Below are positions 1 through 8,191 of a DNA stretch of 64,000 bases, one piece after another. This DNA comes from Bacteroidales bacterium. GTDB lineage: Bacteria > Bacteroidota > Bacteroidia > Bacteroidales > CAIWKO01. Numbering within the stretch: the stretch's first letter is position 1; each line of letters starts with the position of its first letter. The notes beneath the pieces are model-generated. The model did not search any database. It was not told the origin of the DNA and saw only the letters and a list, made by a program, of their open reading frames with translations. Location: the NCBI GenBank assembly GCA_023228145.1, contig JALOBU010000002.1, positions 62,001-126,000 on the forward strand, in the 5' to 3' direction. Both the position numbers and the translations under genes were made by a program.

Positions 1-1
1 A

Positions 2-718
2 AGCTGTTTTGGATTTAATAATTCGCAACAATATGCCGTCTGTTATGTGAGTGTTTTCGACCCTTTGCCGGTTATCAGGCTCACAGGAATAGCACAGAAC
101 GACAGTGTCAGCGGCCTTTATATTACAAATTCCACTTATGGATATCTTACCATGAAAAACGGGGATTTTGCCACAAAAAAATTCGGCGGGGCAGACGGCA
201 CTGACCCGGATTGGTTCACAGTTGCAATTTACGGGTATAAAGACGGCATGAAAAAAGCCGACAGTGTCTTGTTTTACCTTGCAGATTTCAGGTCAGCCGA
301 TTCTACTGAAGATTACATTGTAAAAACCTGGGAATGGGTAGATTTAAAAATTCTGGGAAAAGTTGACAGCCTGGAATTCAATATGTTCTCAACCGACACT
401 GTTGGCGGGTTTGGTATTAACAACCCCACCTATTTCTGCATAGACAACCTTATCACAAATCATAATAGTTTTGCATCGGTAAAGGAAAATATTTCAGAAC
501 AAATTCTGATATACCCAAACCCCGCTAATGATTTCATTTATGTTAAAAATATTCCTGTAGATAAACAAGCAACAATATTTGTAAATGATATTTACGGAAA
601 AATTGTTTTTATTATCCCAGTTAATGAATCGTTCGCATATCTTGATATCAGGCATCTCTCGCCAGGTATTTATACAATTATATGTAATGGATTGTGTGCA
701 AAGTTTTTAAAAAAATAA
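2..718 (+). CDS. DUF4465-like T9SS cargo, 5' end outside window
   Basis: The reading frame is already open at base 2 (S-C-F-G-F-N-N-S-Q-Q-Y-A-V-C-Y) and runs through the GTG at 47, so the start lies upstream and this is a C-terminal fragment of about 238 residues. The NNSQQYAV segment and the later W-x-x-V-D-L-x-x-L-G-x-V-D stretch look like a DUF4465 beta-sandwich domain. The last ~75 residues, starting near I-L-I-Y-P-N-P-A-N-D-F, form a type A T9SS sorting domain, so the protein should be exported and attached to the cell surface. It sits 7 bases ahead of a second T9SS cargo and then a beta-propeller lipoprotein, an arrangement resembling Bacteroides B12 uptake loci (DUF4465 relates to the BtuH group). 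The ligand is inferred, not shown. Confidence 0.75.
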   Translation, partial: SCFGFNNSQQYAVCYVSVFDPLPVIRLTGIAQNDSVSGLYITNSTYGYLTMKNGDFATKKFGGADGTDPDWFTVAIYGYKDGMKKADSVLFYLADFRSADSTEDYIVKTWEWVDLKILGKVDSLEFNMFSTDTVGGFGINNPTYFCIDNLITNHNSFASVKENISEQILIYPNPANDFIYVKNIPVDKQATIFVNDIYGKIVFIIPVNESFAYLDIRHLSPGIYTIICNGLCAKFLKK

Positions 719-725
719 AAAAACT

Positions 726-1697
726 ATGAAATATTTTCTCATACTGATTCTTATATTACCTTATGCTGGGTTAGCTCAATTTCCGCCACCTGCTGGACAA
801 ACAGGAACTACAGCCATTTATAAGGATAGTACTATTATTGTTTCATGGGCAAGCAGTTGTTCTGTGGCTCGAGGCTGGCAAAATATAGCCGACACCACAC
901 TTGGCAGAGCTGATGTGGGAGATAGTTCCATGGCCACAGGACAGGCAGGAACCAACGGTGTGGTTAGCCTTGGAGACGGTGGATATGCCACACTCACATT
1001 TCCCAATCCCATTACTAACGGCTCATCATGGGACTTTGCCGTTTTTGAAAATGGGTTTACGGACACTTTCCTTGAGCTTGCATTTGTTGAAGTTAGTTCT
1101 GATGGTATTTTATTCTATCGCTTTCCTTCAACATCCCTTACTGATACTTTAGTTCAGGTTGAAGCCTATGGCGGGCTTGATGCAGCAAAACTTAACAACC
1201 TTGCCGGGAAATACCGTATGTTTTACGGCACTCCTTTCGACCTTGAAGAACTAAAAGACTCAGTGGAACTGGACATAAATCACATTACACATGTCAGAAT
1301 CAGAGATGTAGTTGGTTCTCTGGATAATAATTATGCGACCTACGATTCTCATGTTAAAAAAATCAATGACCCCTGGCCCACCCCTTTCAACTCCTCCGGC
1401 TTTGACCTTGACGCAGTTGGTGTTATAAATCAAATTGCCTCTGTCAAAGAAAATGATAATAATACAAATTTATCCTTTTACCCGAATCCCTGCAGAAATA
1501 CAATAACAATTAATTACAACGATATAAGCAGCGGGGCAATATTATCAATACTGAATTTATCAGGAATGTGTATTAAGCAACAAAAAATCGTGGAGCAAAC
1601 CATCCTAATAAACATCTCTGATATCACTCCGGGAATTTATTTATTGAGGCTTGCCAGCGAAAAACAAACCATTTACAAAAAACTAATCAAGCTATGA
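726..1697 (+). CDS. T9SS type A cargo, surface protein next to BtuG-like lipoprotein
   Basis: A 323-residue secreted protein. Residues 1-17 are a signal peptide ending G-L-A-Q. Residues ~20-235 are a beta-rich region with W-D-F-A-V-F-E-N-G-F, followed by G-F-D-L-D-A-V-G-V-I at its end; this resembles Bacteroidota proteins usually labelled only 'cell surface protein'. Residues ~245-323 are a type A T9SS sorting domain (L-S-F-Y-P-N-P-C-R-N, then G-I-Y-L-L-R-L). Its ATGA stop overlaps the next start, so it is translationally coupled to the propeller lipoprotein at 1694. Location at the outer surface is well supported. A role in corrinoid capture is inferred only from the neighbours. Confidence 0.7.
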   Translation: MKYFLILILILPYAGLAQFPPPAGQTGTTAIYKDSTIIVSWASSCSVARGWQNIADTTLGRADVGDSSMATGQAGTNGVVSLGDGGYATLTFPNPITNGSSWDFAVFENGFTDTFLELAFVEVSSDGILFYRFPSTSLTDTLVQVEAYGGLDAAKLNNLAGKYRMFYGTPFDLEELKDSVELDINHITHVRIRDVVGSLDNNYATYDSHVKKINDPWPTPFNSSGFDLDAVGVINQIASVKENDNNTNLSFYPNPCRNTITINYNDISSGAILSILNLSGMCIKQQKIVEQTILINISDITPGIYLLRLASEKQTIYKKLIKL

Positions 1698-2734
1698 AAA
1701 AGCGAATCAAAGCCTGTATTTTTTATACTTTAGCATGCGCCCTGCTTATATCTTCATGCAAAAAAAATACTCCTCCGGATGATATTCCAGATATCAGTGC
1801 CGGGAAAGGCGTTTTCATTGTCAATGAAGGTAATTTTCAATGGAGCAATGCCTCAGTGAGCTACTATAACTTTGATGATGGTTCATTTTCAGAGGACATT
1901 TTTAAACAAGCTAATAACAGGCCATTGGGAGATGTTGCGCAATCCATGTATGTGTTTAATGGGAAAGGCTATATTGTCGTAAACAATTCTAATAAAATAG
2001 AAATAGTTAATATCGTTGATTTTACTTCTGCTGGTGTCATAACAGGATTGAATTCTCCGAGGTATTTTTTGCCTATCAACACCTCAAAAGCCTATGTTTC
2101 AGAGCTCTACAGTAAGTGTATTCATATCATAGATTTAAACTCAAATACCAAAACAGCTAGTATTCCGTGTACAGGCAGCAGCGAAGAGATGATATTTGCC
2201 GATGAGCAAGTTGTTGTTACCAACACGAGGACAAATTATATATACCTCATCAATTCAAATAATGATATTATTACCGACAGTATAATGGTAGGGTTTGCGT
2301 CAAATTCTCTGGCGAAAGATAAAAATGGGAAATTATGGGTAATGTGCGCAGGAGATGAAATTAACAGTATCAAGGCTTCGTTACATTGCGTAAATCTTCA
2401 AACCAAAGAAGTGGAAAAAAATTTCGACCTGAATGTATCTTTGAATATCTGGGACAAAATGAGAATGAACAACACTAAAGACACTATTTATTATATGTGT
2501 AACGGAGTTTATAAAATGTCCATTGATGCATCAACCCTGCCGGCATCACCGTTTATATCACAGGGCAATTGCCTTTTTCTTGGAATTGCTGTTAATCCCA
2601 ATAACAATAATATTGCTGTGGCTGATGCTGTGGACTATATACAAAAAGGGAAAGTGTACTATTATTCTTCAAACGGCAGCCTGTTAACAACCATCAACTC
2701 CGGAGTTATTCCTGTTGATTTTTATTTCAACTAA
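1694..2734 (+). CDS. BtuG/YncE-like beta-propeller surface lipoprotein
   Basis: A 346-residue lipoprotein: a basic N terminus, a hydrophobic stretch and L-L-I-S-S-C-K-K-N give a lipidated Cys at residue 22. After a short linker comes a repeated beta-strand pattern typical of a YncE/DUF5074-type beta-propeller, opening with F-I-V-N-E-G-N-F-Q-W-S-N-A-S-V-S-Y-Y and N-R-P-L-G-D-V-A-Q-S-M. These opening signatures match the family that includes BtuG, the surface vitamin B12-binding propeller of gut Bacteroides. The start overlaps the preceding stop by 4 bases. No btuB or cobalamin riboswitch is visible because the operon start lies outside the window, so B12 binding is an inference. Other YncE-like propellers bind unknown ligands. 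Confidence 0.7.
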   Translation: MKKRIKACIFYTLACALLISSCKKNTPPDDIPDISAGKGVFIVNEGNFQWSNASVSYYNFDDGSFSEDIFKQANNRPLGDVAQSMYVFNGKGYIVVNNSNKIEIVNIVDFTSAGVITGLNSPRYFLPINTSKAYVSELYSKCIHIIDLNSNTKTASIPCTGSSEEMIFADEQVVVTNTRTNYIYLINSNNDIITDSIMVGFASNSLAKDKNGKLWVMCAGDEINSIKASLHCVNLQTKEVEKNFDLNVSLNIWDKMRMNNTKDTIYYMCNGVYKMSIDASTLPASPFISQGNCLFLGIAVNPNNNNIAVADAVDYIQKGKVYYYSSNGSLLTTINSGVIPVDFYFN

Positions 2735-3369
2735 ATCCTGTCTAAAAATACGATGCCATTCAGGTGATCAATCTCATGCTGAAATATATGTGCTGTGTAT
2801 TTTTGAGTTATCCTTTCGGCTTTGTGTGTGCCATCCGGCAGGTCGTATTCTACATCCACCCAAATAGCACGCAGAGAATTCTGCTGAATTCCGGGTATTG
2901 ACAAACAGCCGTCAGAACGCCATTCAGTTGTGTCGGAATATTTTGTAATTACAGGATTTAAAAATACTTCCCATGGACGGTTATACATAGTTCCCTTATC
3001 ATGGCGCTGCACCCAGATTATATTTCTGTTAATGCCAACCTGCGGGGCAGCTATACCGACTCCACCTTCATCAAGAACAGTTACTTTCATCCTGTCAATA
3101 AGAAAAAACAAGGTTGTTGTGTCATTAAGATTAACATCAATGGATTGGGCACGTAATATTAAAGAATCTTCATAAATAAAATAATTCATAACCCTCATGA
3201 TGGAATCCATGGCCCCATTGAATATTACAGCTTTCTCGGCATCAGTGAATGCAAGCTCATCAATGGGTGGAACATCAGGGTCGTCAAAAGTTTCTTTTTT
3301 GCATTGCGCAAACAAGGTAGCTGCAAAAAGAAGTAATAAAAGAAATGAGAATTTATTTTTAATTTTCAT
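2731..3369 (-). CDS. exported peptide deformylase paralogue
   Basis: A 212-residue member of the peptide deformylase family (removal of N-formyl groups). All three motifs are visible: G-V-G-I-A-A-P-Q (residues ~103-110), D-G-C-L-S (153-157; the usual Glu is Asp) and H-E-I-D-H (198-202), which would supply the metal ligands and catalytic Glu. Unlike normal cytosolic enzymes it starts with a clear export signal: a basic N terminus, a run of leucines and T-L-F-A-Q-C-K-K-E. Cleavage before Gln, or lipidation of Cys23, is possible, though Gln at -1 is a poor lipobox. The start at 3369 is chosen because an upstream in-frame start would place non-signal sequence first and cover the promoter. A canonical cytosolic deformylase is encoded at 12234. 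Confidence 0.8.
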   Translation of the reverse strand: MKIKNKFSFLLLLLFAATLFAQCKKETFDDPDVPPIDELAFTDAEKAVIFNGAMDSIMRVMNYFIYEDSLILRAQSIDVNLNDTTTLFFLIDRMKVTVLDEGGVGIAAPQVGINRNIIWVQRHDKGTMYNRPWEVFLNPVITKYSDTTEWRSDGCLSIPGIQQNSLRAIWVDVEYDLPDGTHKAERITQKYTAHIFQHEIDHLNGIVFLDRI

Positions 3370-3380
3370 GCTTATATGAT

Positions 3381-3407
3381 TACATTTGTGTTTGAAATGC
3401 AAATATA
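3381..3407. promoter_or_regulatory. divergent promoter pair between deformylase paralogue and OsmC
   Basis: The plus strand has TACATTTG at 3381-3388, 36 bases before the OsmC start. The minus strand has TATATTTG (CAAATATA at 3400-3407), 30 bases before the deformylase start. Both fit the Bacteroidota -7 consensus TAnnTTTG. The two elements lie back to back within 27 bases, so the genes may interfere with each other's transcription. Confidence 0.45.
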
Positions 3408-3424
3408 TTAAAAACTTCATATAA

Positions 3425-3841
3425 ATGAAAGCAAAAATTGAATGTCGTTGGATTAATAATATGGCATTTGAAGCAGAAGTTGATAATCACTCAATAAAAA
3501 TGGATGCCGATGAACTTTCGGGAGGTGAAAATCTGGGACCAAAGCCAAAAGCATTATTATTGGTGTCCCTGGCAGGCTGTACCGGTATGGATGTTGTTTC
3601 CATTTTAAAAAAAATGAGGGTTGATATTGAAGATTTTTATATTACTGTGGAAGGAGATTTGGCAAATGAACACCCCAAATTTTTTGAAAAAATAAAAATT
3701 TTTTACCACTTCAAGGGAAAAAACCTTCCCATGGATAAAATCCAGAAAGCTGTAGAATTATCTCATGGAAATTATTGCGGTGTGGCTGAAACCCTGCGAA
3801 AAGGTACAGAACTGGAGCATGAAATAATAATTGAAGAATAA
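3425..3841 (+). CDS. OsmC family peroxiredoxin
   Basis: A 138-residue OsmC/YhfA-type protein. The two cysteines of the family are present: C52 in L-A-G-C-T-G-M-D-V and C118 in N-Y-C-G-V-A-E-T. In the family these form the thiol couple that reduces organic hydroperoxides, acting in the cytoplasm as dimers. The length is typical. The gene is divergent from the exported deformylase and is followed 14 bases later by a glycosyltransferase, so it may be first in a short operon, although no functional link is obvious. Family assignment is secure; the physiological substrate is unknown. Confidence 0.88.
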   Translation: MKAKIECRWINNMAFEAEVDNHSIKMDADELSGGENLGPKPKALLLVSLAGCTGMDVVSILKKMRVDIEDFYITVEGDLANEHPKFFEKIKIFYHFKGKNLPMDKIQKAVELSHGNYCGVAETLRKGTELEHEIIIEE

Positions 3842-3855
3842 AACTCAAATACGTT

Positions 3856-4800
3856 ATGCCTTTAATTTCTATAGTGATACCGTGTTTTAATGAGGGTGAA
3901 AATGTAGAACTGGTTTGTGCAAAACTTCTCGAATATTCTTTCCCTGATGCTCATACAGAAATTCTCTTTGTTGATGATGGTAGTGCAGACAACACCCTGC
4001 AAAGGATAAAGTCCCTTGCGGATAAGCACAAGGGAATAGTTAAATACATTTCCTTATCGCGAAATTTCGGCCATCAAAATGCTTTATTTGCCGGAATTTC
4101 AACGGCAAAAGGCGACTGTATTATCATGATGGATGGGGATATGCAACACCCGCCGGAAATAGTTCCGCAGATGGTTGAAAAATGGAAAGAAGGTTTTGAT
4201 ATTGTTTATACCATAAGAGAGCAGGATAAATCCCTCTCTTTGTTTAAAAGGTTTACTTCAAAATTATATTATAGGTTGTTGAATGCATTTTCAGACATTA
4301 AAGTTGACATGGGAGCAGCCGATTTCAGGTTAATAGACAGAAAAGTTGCCGATGTGATAAAAAACGACATCAATGAAAGTTTTTTGTTTCTGCGTGGTAT
4401 ATTCAACTGGGTAGGTTTCAATAAATTCGCTATTAGTTATATGCCCCATAAACGCCATGCAGGAAAATCAAAATATACTTTTCGTAAAATGTTCGCTTTG
4501 GCAACGAGCGGAATATTTTCATTTTCTATAAAACCCCTGAGGCTTGCAACTTATCTTGGGTTGTTTATGTCGCTAGTGTCTTTCGCTTATGGGTTTTACG
4601 CCTTATTCATGAACATTTTTACGGAAAAAACAGTGAGTGGATGGACTTCCGTCATATTCAGCATTCTTTTTGTCGGAGGGATAATCATGATTTTATTAGG
4701 TATCATTGGCGAATATATCGGAAGAATTTATGTTGAAGTTAAAAAACGACCCAGATTCCTGATTAAAGACTCAAATTATAACAAAACCACTATGGATTAA
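3856..4800 (+). CDS. family 2 glycosyltransferase, GtrB/DPM1-like, membrane bound
   Basis: A 314-residue polyprenyl-phosphate sugar transferase type protein. The N-terminal GT-A domain (1-~225) has I-P-C-F-N-E-G-E-N, V-D-D-G-S (near 40) and M-D-G-D-M-Q-H-P-P-E (near 92-101), the nucleotide-sugar and metal-binding signatures. The segment R-H-A-G-K-S-K-Y-T-F precedes two C-terminal membrane helices (~231-253 and ~265-287), the usual GtrB layout. In such proteins a sugar is moved from a nucleotide donor onto a lipid phosphate at the inner membrane for later use in glycan modification. The sugar cannot be read from sequence. An AsnB-type enzyme and a second GT2 lie downstream. Confidence 0.88.
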   Translation: MPLISIVIPCFNEGENVELVCAKLLEYSFPDAHTEILFVDDGSADNTLQRIKSLADKHKGIVKYISLSRNFGHQNALFAGISTAKGDCIIMMDGDMQHPPEIVPQMVEKWKEGFDIVYTIREQDKSLSLFKRFTSKLYYRLLNAFSDIKVDMGAADFRLIDRKVADVIKNDINESFLFLRGIFNWVGFNKFAISYMPHKRHAGKSKYTFRKMFALATSGIFSFSIKPLRLATYLGLFMSLVSFAYGFYALFMNIFTEKTVSGWTSVIFSILFVGGIIMILLGIIGEYIGRIYVEVKKRPRFLIKDSNYNKTTMD

Positions 4801-5018
4801 AAATCTATAGTAGTTTAGTTTTTAAAATTTATTAAACTCAAATTCGTCATTTGAACATTTATTTCTATCAGAGAACAAATATTAAGAATTGATATGAATT
4901 TTTAAATAAAATTTAGAATTCTTCAATTAAGTTCCTATCAGAAGTTCAAACTCAATGACTTTTGATCTTTATCTTACTCTAAGGTCTGCATTTCAGATAC
5001 ATTGAAAAATTTTTGTTT

Positions 5019-5026
5019 TACCTTTG
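5019..5026 (+). promoter_or_regulatory. -7 promoter element of the AsnB gene
   Basis: TACCTTTG matches TAnnTTTG and lies 18 bases before the ATG at 5045. The 244-base gap from 4801 is otherwise AT-rich, with no RNA gene or terminator that I can identify. Confidence 0.45.
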
Positions 5027-5044
5027 CTCATTAAATTATAACTC

Positions 5045-6985
5045 ATGTGCGGTATCTGCGGCATCATTGAAAAAAACAAAGACAATTCATCTTTGATGGT
5101 GGATATGCTCAAAATTATTGAGCACCGCGGACCTGATGATTACTCTGTTTACAATCATAAAGATTTTTGCCTTGGCCATCGCCGCCTCGCCATCATTGAC
5201 CTTAACACCGGCAACCAACCCATTTTTAATGAAGACAAAAGTATTTGCATCATTTTTAATGGTGAAATCTATAATTACAAAGAGCTAAAAACCGAACTGT
5301 TGCAAAAAGGGCACTCTTTCAGCACTGCTACTGATACGGAAGTAATCGTTCATTTATATGAAGAAGAAGGTACAGATTTCATTCAAAAACTTAATGGAAT
5401 TTTTGCTTTTGCACTGCTTGATAAAAATAACGACAGACTGCTCCTGGTCCGTGACCATTTCGGTGTCAAGCCTTTACATTATTATTTTAATAACGGATTG
5501 TTTATTTTCGGTTCAGAACAAAAAAGTATTTTACTTCATCCACTTGTCAGCCGTAATATCAATTACAACTCTCTCCACTCCCACCTAAACCTGCGATATA
5601 CCCAAAGGAATGAAACACTTTTCGAAGGAATAAAACGCTTGCCACCGGCTCATTTTTTAATTTTTGAAAATCAAAGCATCCACATTAAGAAATACTGGAA
5701 ATTGAAACCACAACCTGATGCGAGTATGAATGAAAAGGAAGCCATTGAAAAAATGCATTTTTTTATGAAACAGGCGGTGGAAAGGCAGCTGATGAGTGAT
5801 GTGCCGCTGGGAGTCTATTTATCTGGCGGCATGGACAGTTCAACCATAGTACAAAAAATGCACGAGCTGGGAGTTGAGAAAATCAACACATTTACTATGG
5901 GATTCAATGAGCCCACCGACGAATTTCCCGATGCCGAACAAATCGCAAAGCATTTCAATACGAATCATCATACTTTATCCCTTTCTCTGAATCCGATGCA
6001 GCAATTCCCGCAGGTAATCTGGCATGCTGAAGAACCAAAAATCAATCTTCTGCAGGGTTTTAATATGTCGAAATTTGTCAGGCAAAATATAACGGTTGTA
6101 CTTGGCGGTTTAGGCGGTGATGAGCTTTTTGCAGGATATGACATCCATAAATTTATTTTCCCATTCAATAAATTTCACAGATTAACGCCCTTATGGTTGC
6201 AAAAGATATTTCGTTGGAAATCGGAATTGCTTTTTAAGATGCAAAACCCCACCCATACCCTTACTCTTGATGAATACAGACGTGGATTACAAATGCTGCT
6301 TGCCTTAGGAAATATTGAACGTTTTTATCTTATCCTTAGAAATGTCTGGGATTTTGACAATGGGTTTTATAAAGAAATTTATCATCAGGATTTTTACCGG
6401 CAAATGCTCGCAGAAAGCCAGAAAGTTCACACAGAATTTGATGCATTTTTTAAAGATTCAAGACATTTAAACGCACTGGACCAAGTGCTTTTCACAGAGT
6501 TTCAGAGCAAAATGACAAATGATTACCTGCTCACTGAAGACAGGATGTCAATGGCTAATTCTATAGAAGAACGGGTACCTTTTCTTGATTTGGATTTGGT
6601 GAATTTTGGTTTTTCAATCCCCATACATTTAAAAATAAAAAACAATCAGACGAAATATCTGTTCCGTAAAGCCATGGCACAAAAGCTGCCGCAAAAAATT
6701 ATCACGAAGAAAAAATGGGGGTTCACGGTGAATGCGTACCTGCAGTTTCAGAAAGACCTGAAGGCAACAGCAGAGAAAATACTCACACCGGAGTTTATTG
6801 AAAAACAAGGTATTTTTAATTATAGCTACATCAGGCGGATTATTGAGCACTCTCCTCACCCGAAAATGCGCTGGCATTATAATTATATATGGATTGTTAT
6901 GGGGCTTGCTATTTGGCAGAAGATGTATATTGACGGAGATAATTTTAAAAAGAAAGAAATAGATTTGAAGCAGTATTTTAGCTAA
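5045..6985 (+). CDS. asnB: glutamine-hydrolysing asparagine synthetase
   Basis: A 646-residue class II glutamine amidotransferase fused to an asparagine synthetase domain. Cys2 (M-C-G-I-C-G) is the glutaminase nucleophile; H-R-G-P-D-D, F-N-G-E-I-Y-N and the D-T-E motif follow. The synthetase domain has the ATP-binding loop S-G-G-M-D-S-S (~residues 261-267) and E-E-R-V-P-F-L-D-L-D-L near 508-518. It would convert aspartate to asparagine using glutamine and ATP. The gene stands between two glycosyltransferases, and this long form (~630-650 residues) is common in polysaccharide loci, where it may amidate a sugar acid instead, so the physiological substrate is uncertain. The start is fixed by the need for Cys at position 2. 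Confidence 0.9.
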   Translation: MCGICGIIEKNKDNSSLMVDMLKIIEHRGPDDYSVYNHKDFCLGHRRLAIIDLNTGNQPIFNEDKSICIIFNGEIYNYKELKTELLQKGHSFSTATDTEVIVHLYEEEGTDFIQKLNGIFAFALLDKNNDRLLLVRDHFGVKPLHYYFNNGLFIFGSEQKSILLHPLVSRNINYNSLHSHLNLRYTQRNETLFEGIKRLPPAHFLIFENQSIHIKKYWKLKPQPDASMNEKEAIEKMHFFMKQAVERQLMSDVPLGVYLSGGMDSSTIVQKMHELGVEKINTFTMGFNEPTDEFPDAEQIAKHFNTNHHTLSLSLNPMQQFPQVIWHAEEPKINLLQGFNMSKFVRQNITVVLGGLGGDELFAGYDIHKFIFPFNKFHRLTPLWLQKIFRWKSELLFKMQNPTHTLTLDEYRRGLQMLLALGNIERFYLILRNVWDFDNGFYKEIYHQDFYRQMLAESQKVHTEFDAFFKDSRHLNALDQVLFTEFQSKMTNDYLLTEDRMSMANSIEERVPFLDLDLVNFGFSIPIHLKIKNNQTKYLFRKAMAQKLPQKIITKKKWGFTVNAYLQFQKDLKATAEKILTPEFIEKQGIFNYSYIRRIIEHSPHPKMRWHYNYIWIVMGLAIWQKMYIDGDNFKKKEIDLKQYFS

Positions 6986-7057
6986 TCTTTGAGATTATCA
7001 GAGTGTTATATTATTAGTAAGTTGACAGTAAAATATGAATTACATGAGTACCACAAT

Positions 7058-7145
7058 GACACTCAGGACACTAAGAGACACTAAGAAAAATTCTCTATTT
7101 TTTATCTAAAACTTAGTGAAATTAATTGCTCTAAGTGCCTAAGTG
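7058..7145. repeat. GACACTAAG / CTTAGTG inverted-repeat element
   Basis: The 182-base gap before the second glycosyltransferase holds three near-tandem copies of GACACTMAG (7058-7066, 7067-7075, 7077-7085). Reverse-oriented CTTAGTG or CTAAGTG copies follow at 7112-7118, 7131-7137 and 7139-7145. The arms could fold into a long imperfect hairpin. Similar cacactaag-type intergenic elements are scattered through many environmental genomes; function is unknown. Confidence 0.6.
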
Positions 7146-7167
7146 TTTATTTTTAAAATATAAAAAA

Positions 7168-8190
7168 ATGAAATACTCTATAATCATCGCCACATACAAT
7201 CGTCTGGAAGAAGTTAAAGAATTGCTGGCTTCGGCAGAAAATCTGGACTTTAGCCGTGATACTTTTGAATTAATATTTTCTGATGACGGCTCAACAGATG
7301 ATACTGAAATTTTTTTAAAAAATTACAAATCGTCCAGCGGGTTAAATATCCGGTACCTTTATCAGCAGAATAAAGGCCCCGGGGAAGCACGCAACCATGG
7401 CATGAGAAAATCGCAGGGAGAATATTTTATATTTGTGGACTCCGATTGTATGTTTCCACCGGAATGGTTACAAAAAATCGATGAATACCTAAATAAAGAG
7501 CATCTGGATGCCTGGGGCGGTCCGGATACTTGCCACGAAAGTTTTTCGCCTCTGCTCAAAGCAATTAATTACTCCATGACTTCATTTATCGGCACAGGCG
7601 GCACCCGGGGCGGTAAAAAATCTGTTCAAAAAAAATTCTATCCGCGTAGCTTCAATATGGGGATTTCACGGAAAGTTTTTGAAACCATAGGTGGGATGGG
7701 CGGTTTGCGACACGGCCAGGATATGGAATTTTCAGGGAGAATTTATAATAGTGGTTTTAAAGTCGGATTAATTGCGGATGCATTTGTTTATCACAAAAGA
7801 AGAACATCTTTAAAACGATTTTATAAACAGGTGTTTAATTGGGGTGTTGCACGTGTGAACCTTGGTAAAATGGATAAACAAATGTTTAAACCGATACATT
7901 TTATCCCGGCATTATTAATCGCATTTTTTTTGTTGTTTGTCATTATCACTCCTTTTCCGTTTTTCCCGAAATGGCTTTGGTTTATTGCTGCTGCAGGTAT
8001 TACATTTCTTGTAACCATTGCTTTTTTTCAATCGCTTGCAAAATATAAGAGCCTCAAAACATCACTGCTTTCAATCATCACGCTATATATTCAGATTATT
8101 GCATACGGCCTTGGCATGTGGAAAGGGTTGTTTCAGGTTTGGACAGGCAAAGGGACAGCCGAAGGATATTCCAAAAATTATTACAAATGA
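7168..8190 (+). CDS. family 2 glycosyltransferase with C-terminal membrane helices
   Basis: A 340-residue GT2 enzyme. The start at 7168 gives M-K-Y-S-I-I-I-A-T-Y-N-R, the classical GT2 opening; a longer GTG start at 7135 adds an unlikely K-rich leader. Visible motifs are S-D-D-G-S-T-D-D-T (~40) and V-D-S-D-C-M-F (~90), the donor-binding Asp residues, then G-Q-D-M-E-F-S-G-R (~180), an ED/D-type catalytic motif. Two hydrophobic segments lie at ~242-285, and the last ~30 residues hold another. It probably adds sugars to a cell-surface glycan. It is convergent with the serine hydrolase gene, one base apart. Confidence 0.85.
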   Translation: MKYSIIIATYNRLEEVKELLASAENLDFSRDTFELIFSDDGSTDDTEIFLKNYKSSSGLNIRYLYQQNKGPGEARNHGMRKSQGEYFIFVDSDCMFPPEWLQKIDEYLNKEHLDAWGGPDTCHESFSPLLKAINYSMTSFIGTGGTRGGKKSVQKKFYPRSFNMGISRKVFETIGGMGGLRHGQDMEFSGRIYNSGFKVGLIADAFVYHKRRTSLKRFYKQVFNWGVARVNLGKMDKQMFKPIHFIPALLIAFFLLFVIITPFPFFPKWLWFIAAAGITFLVTIAFFQSLAKYKSLKTSLLSIITLYIQIIAYGLGMWKGLFQVWTGKGTAEGYSKNYYK

Positions 8191-8191
8191 T

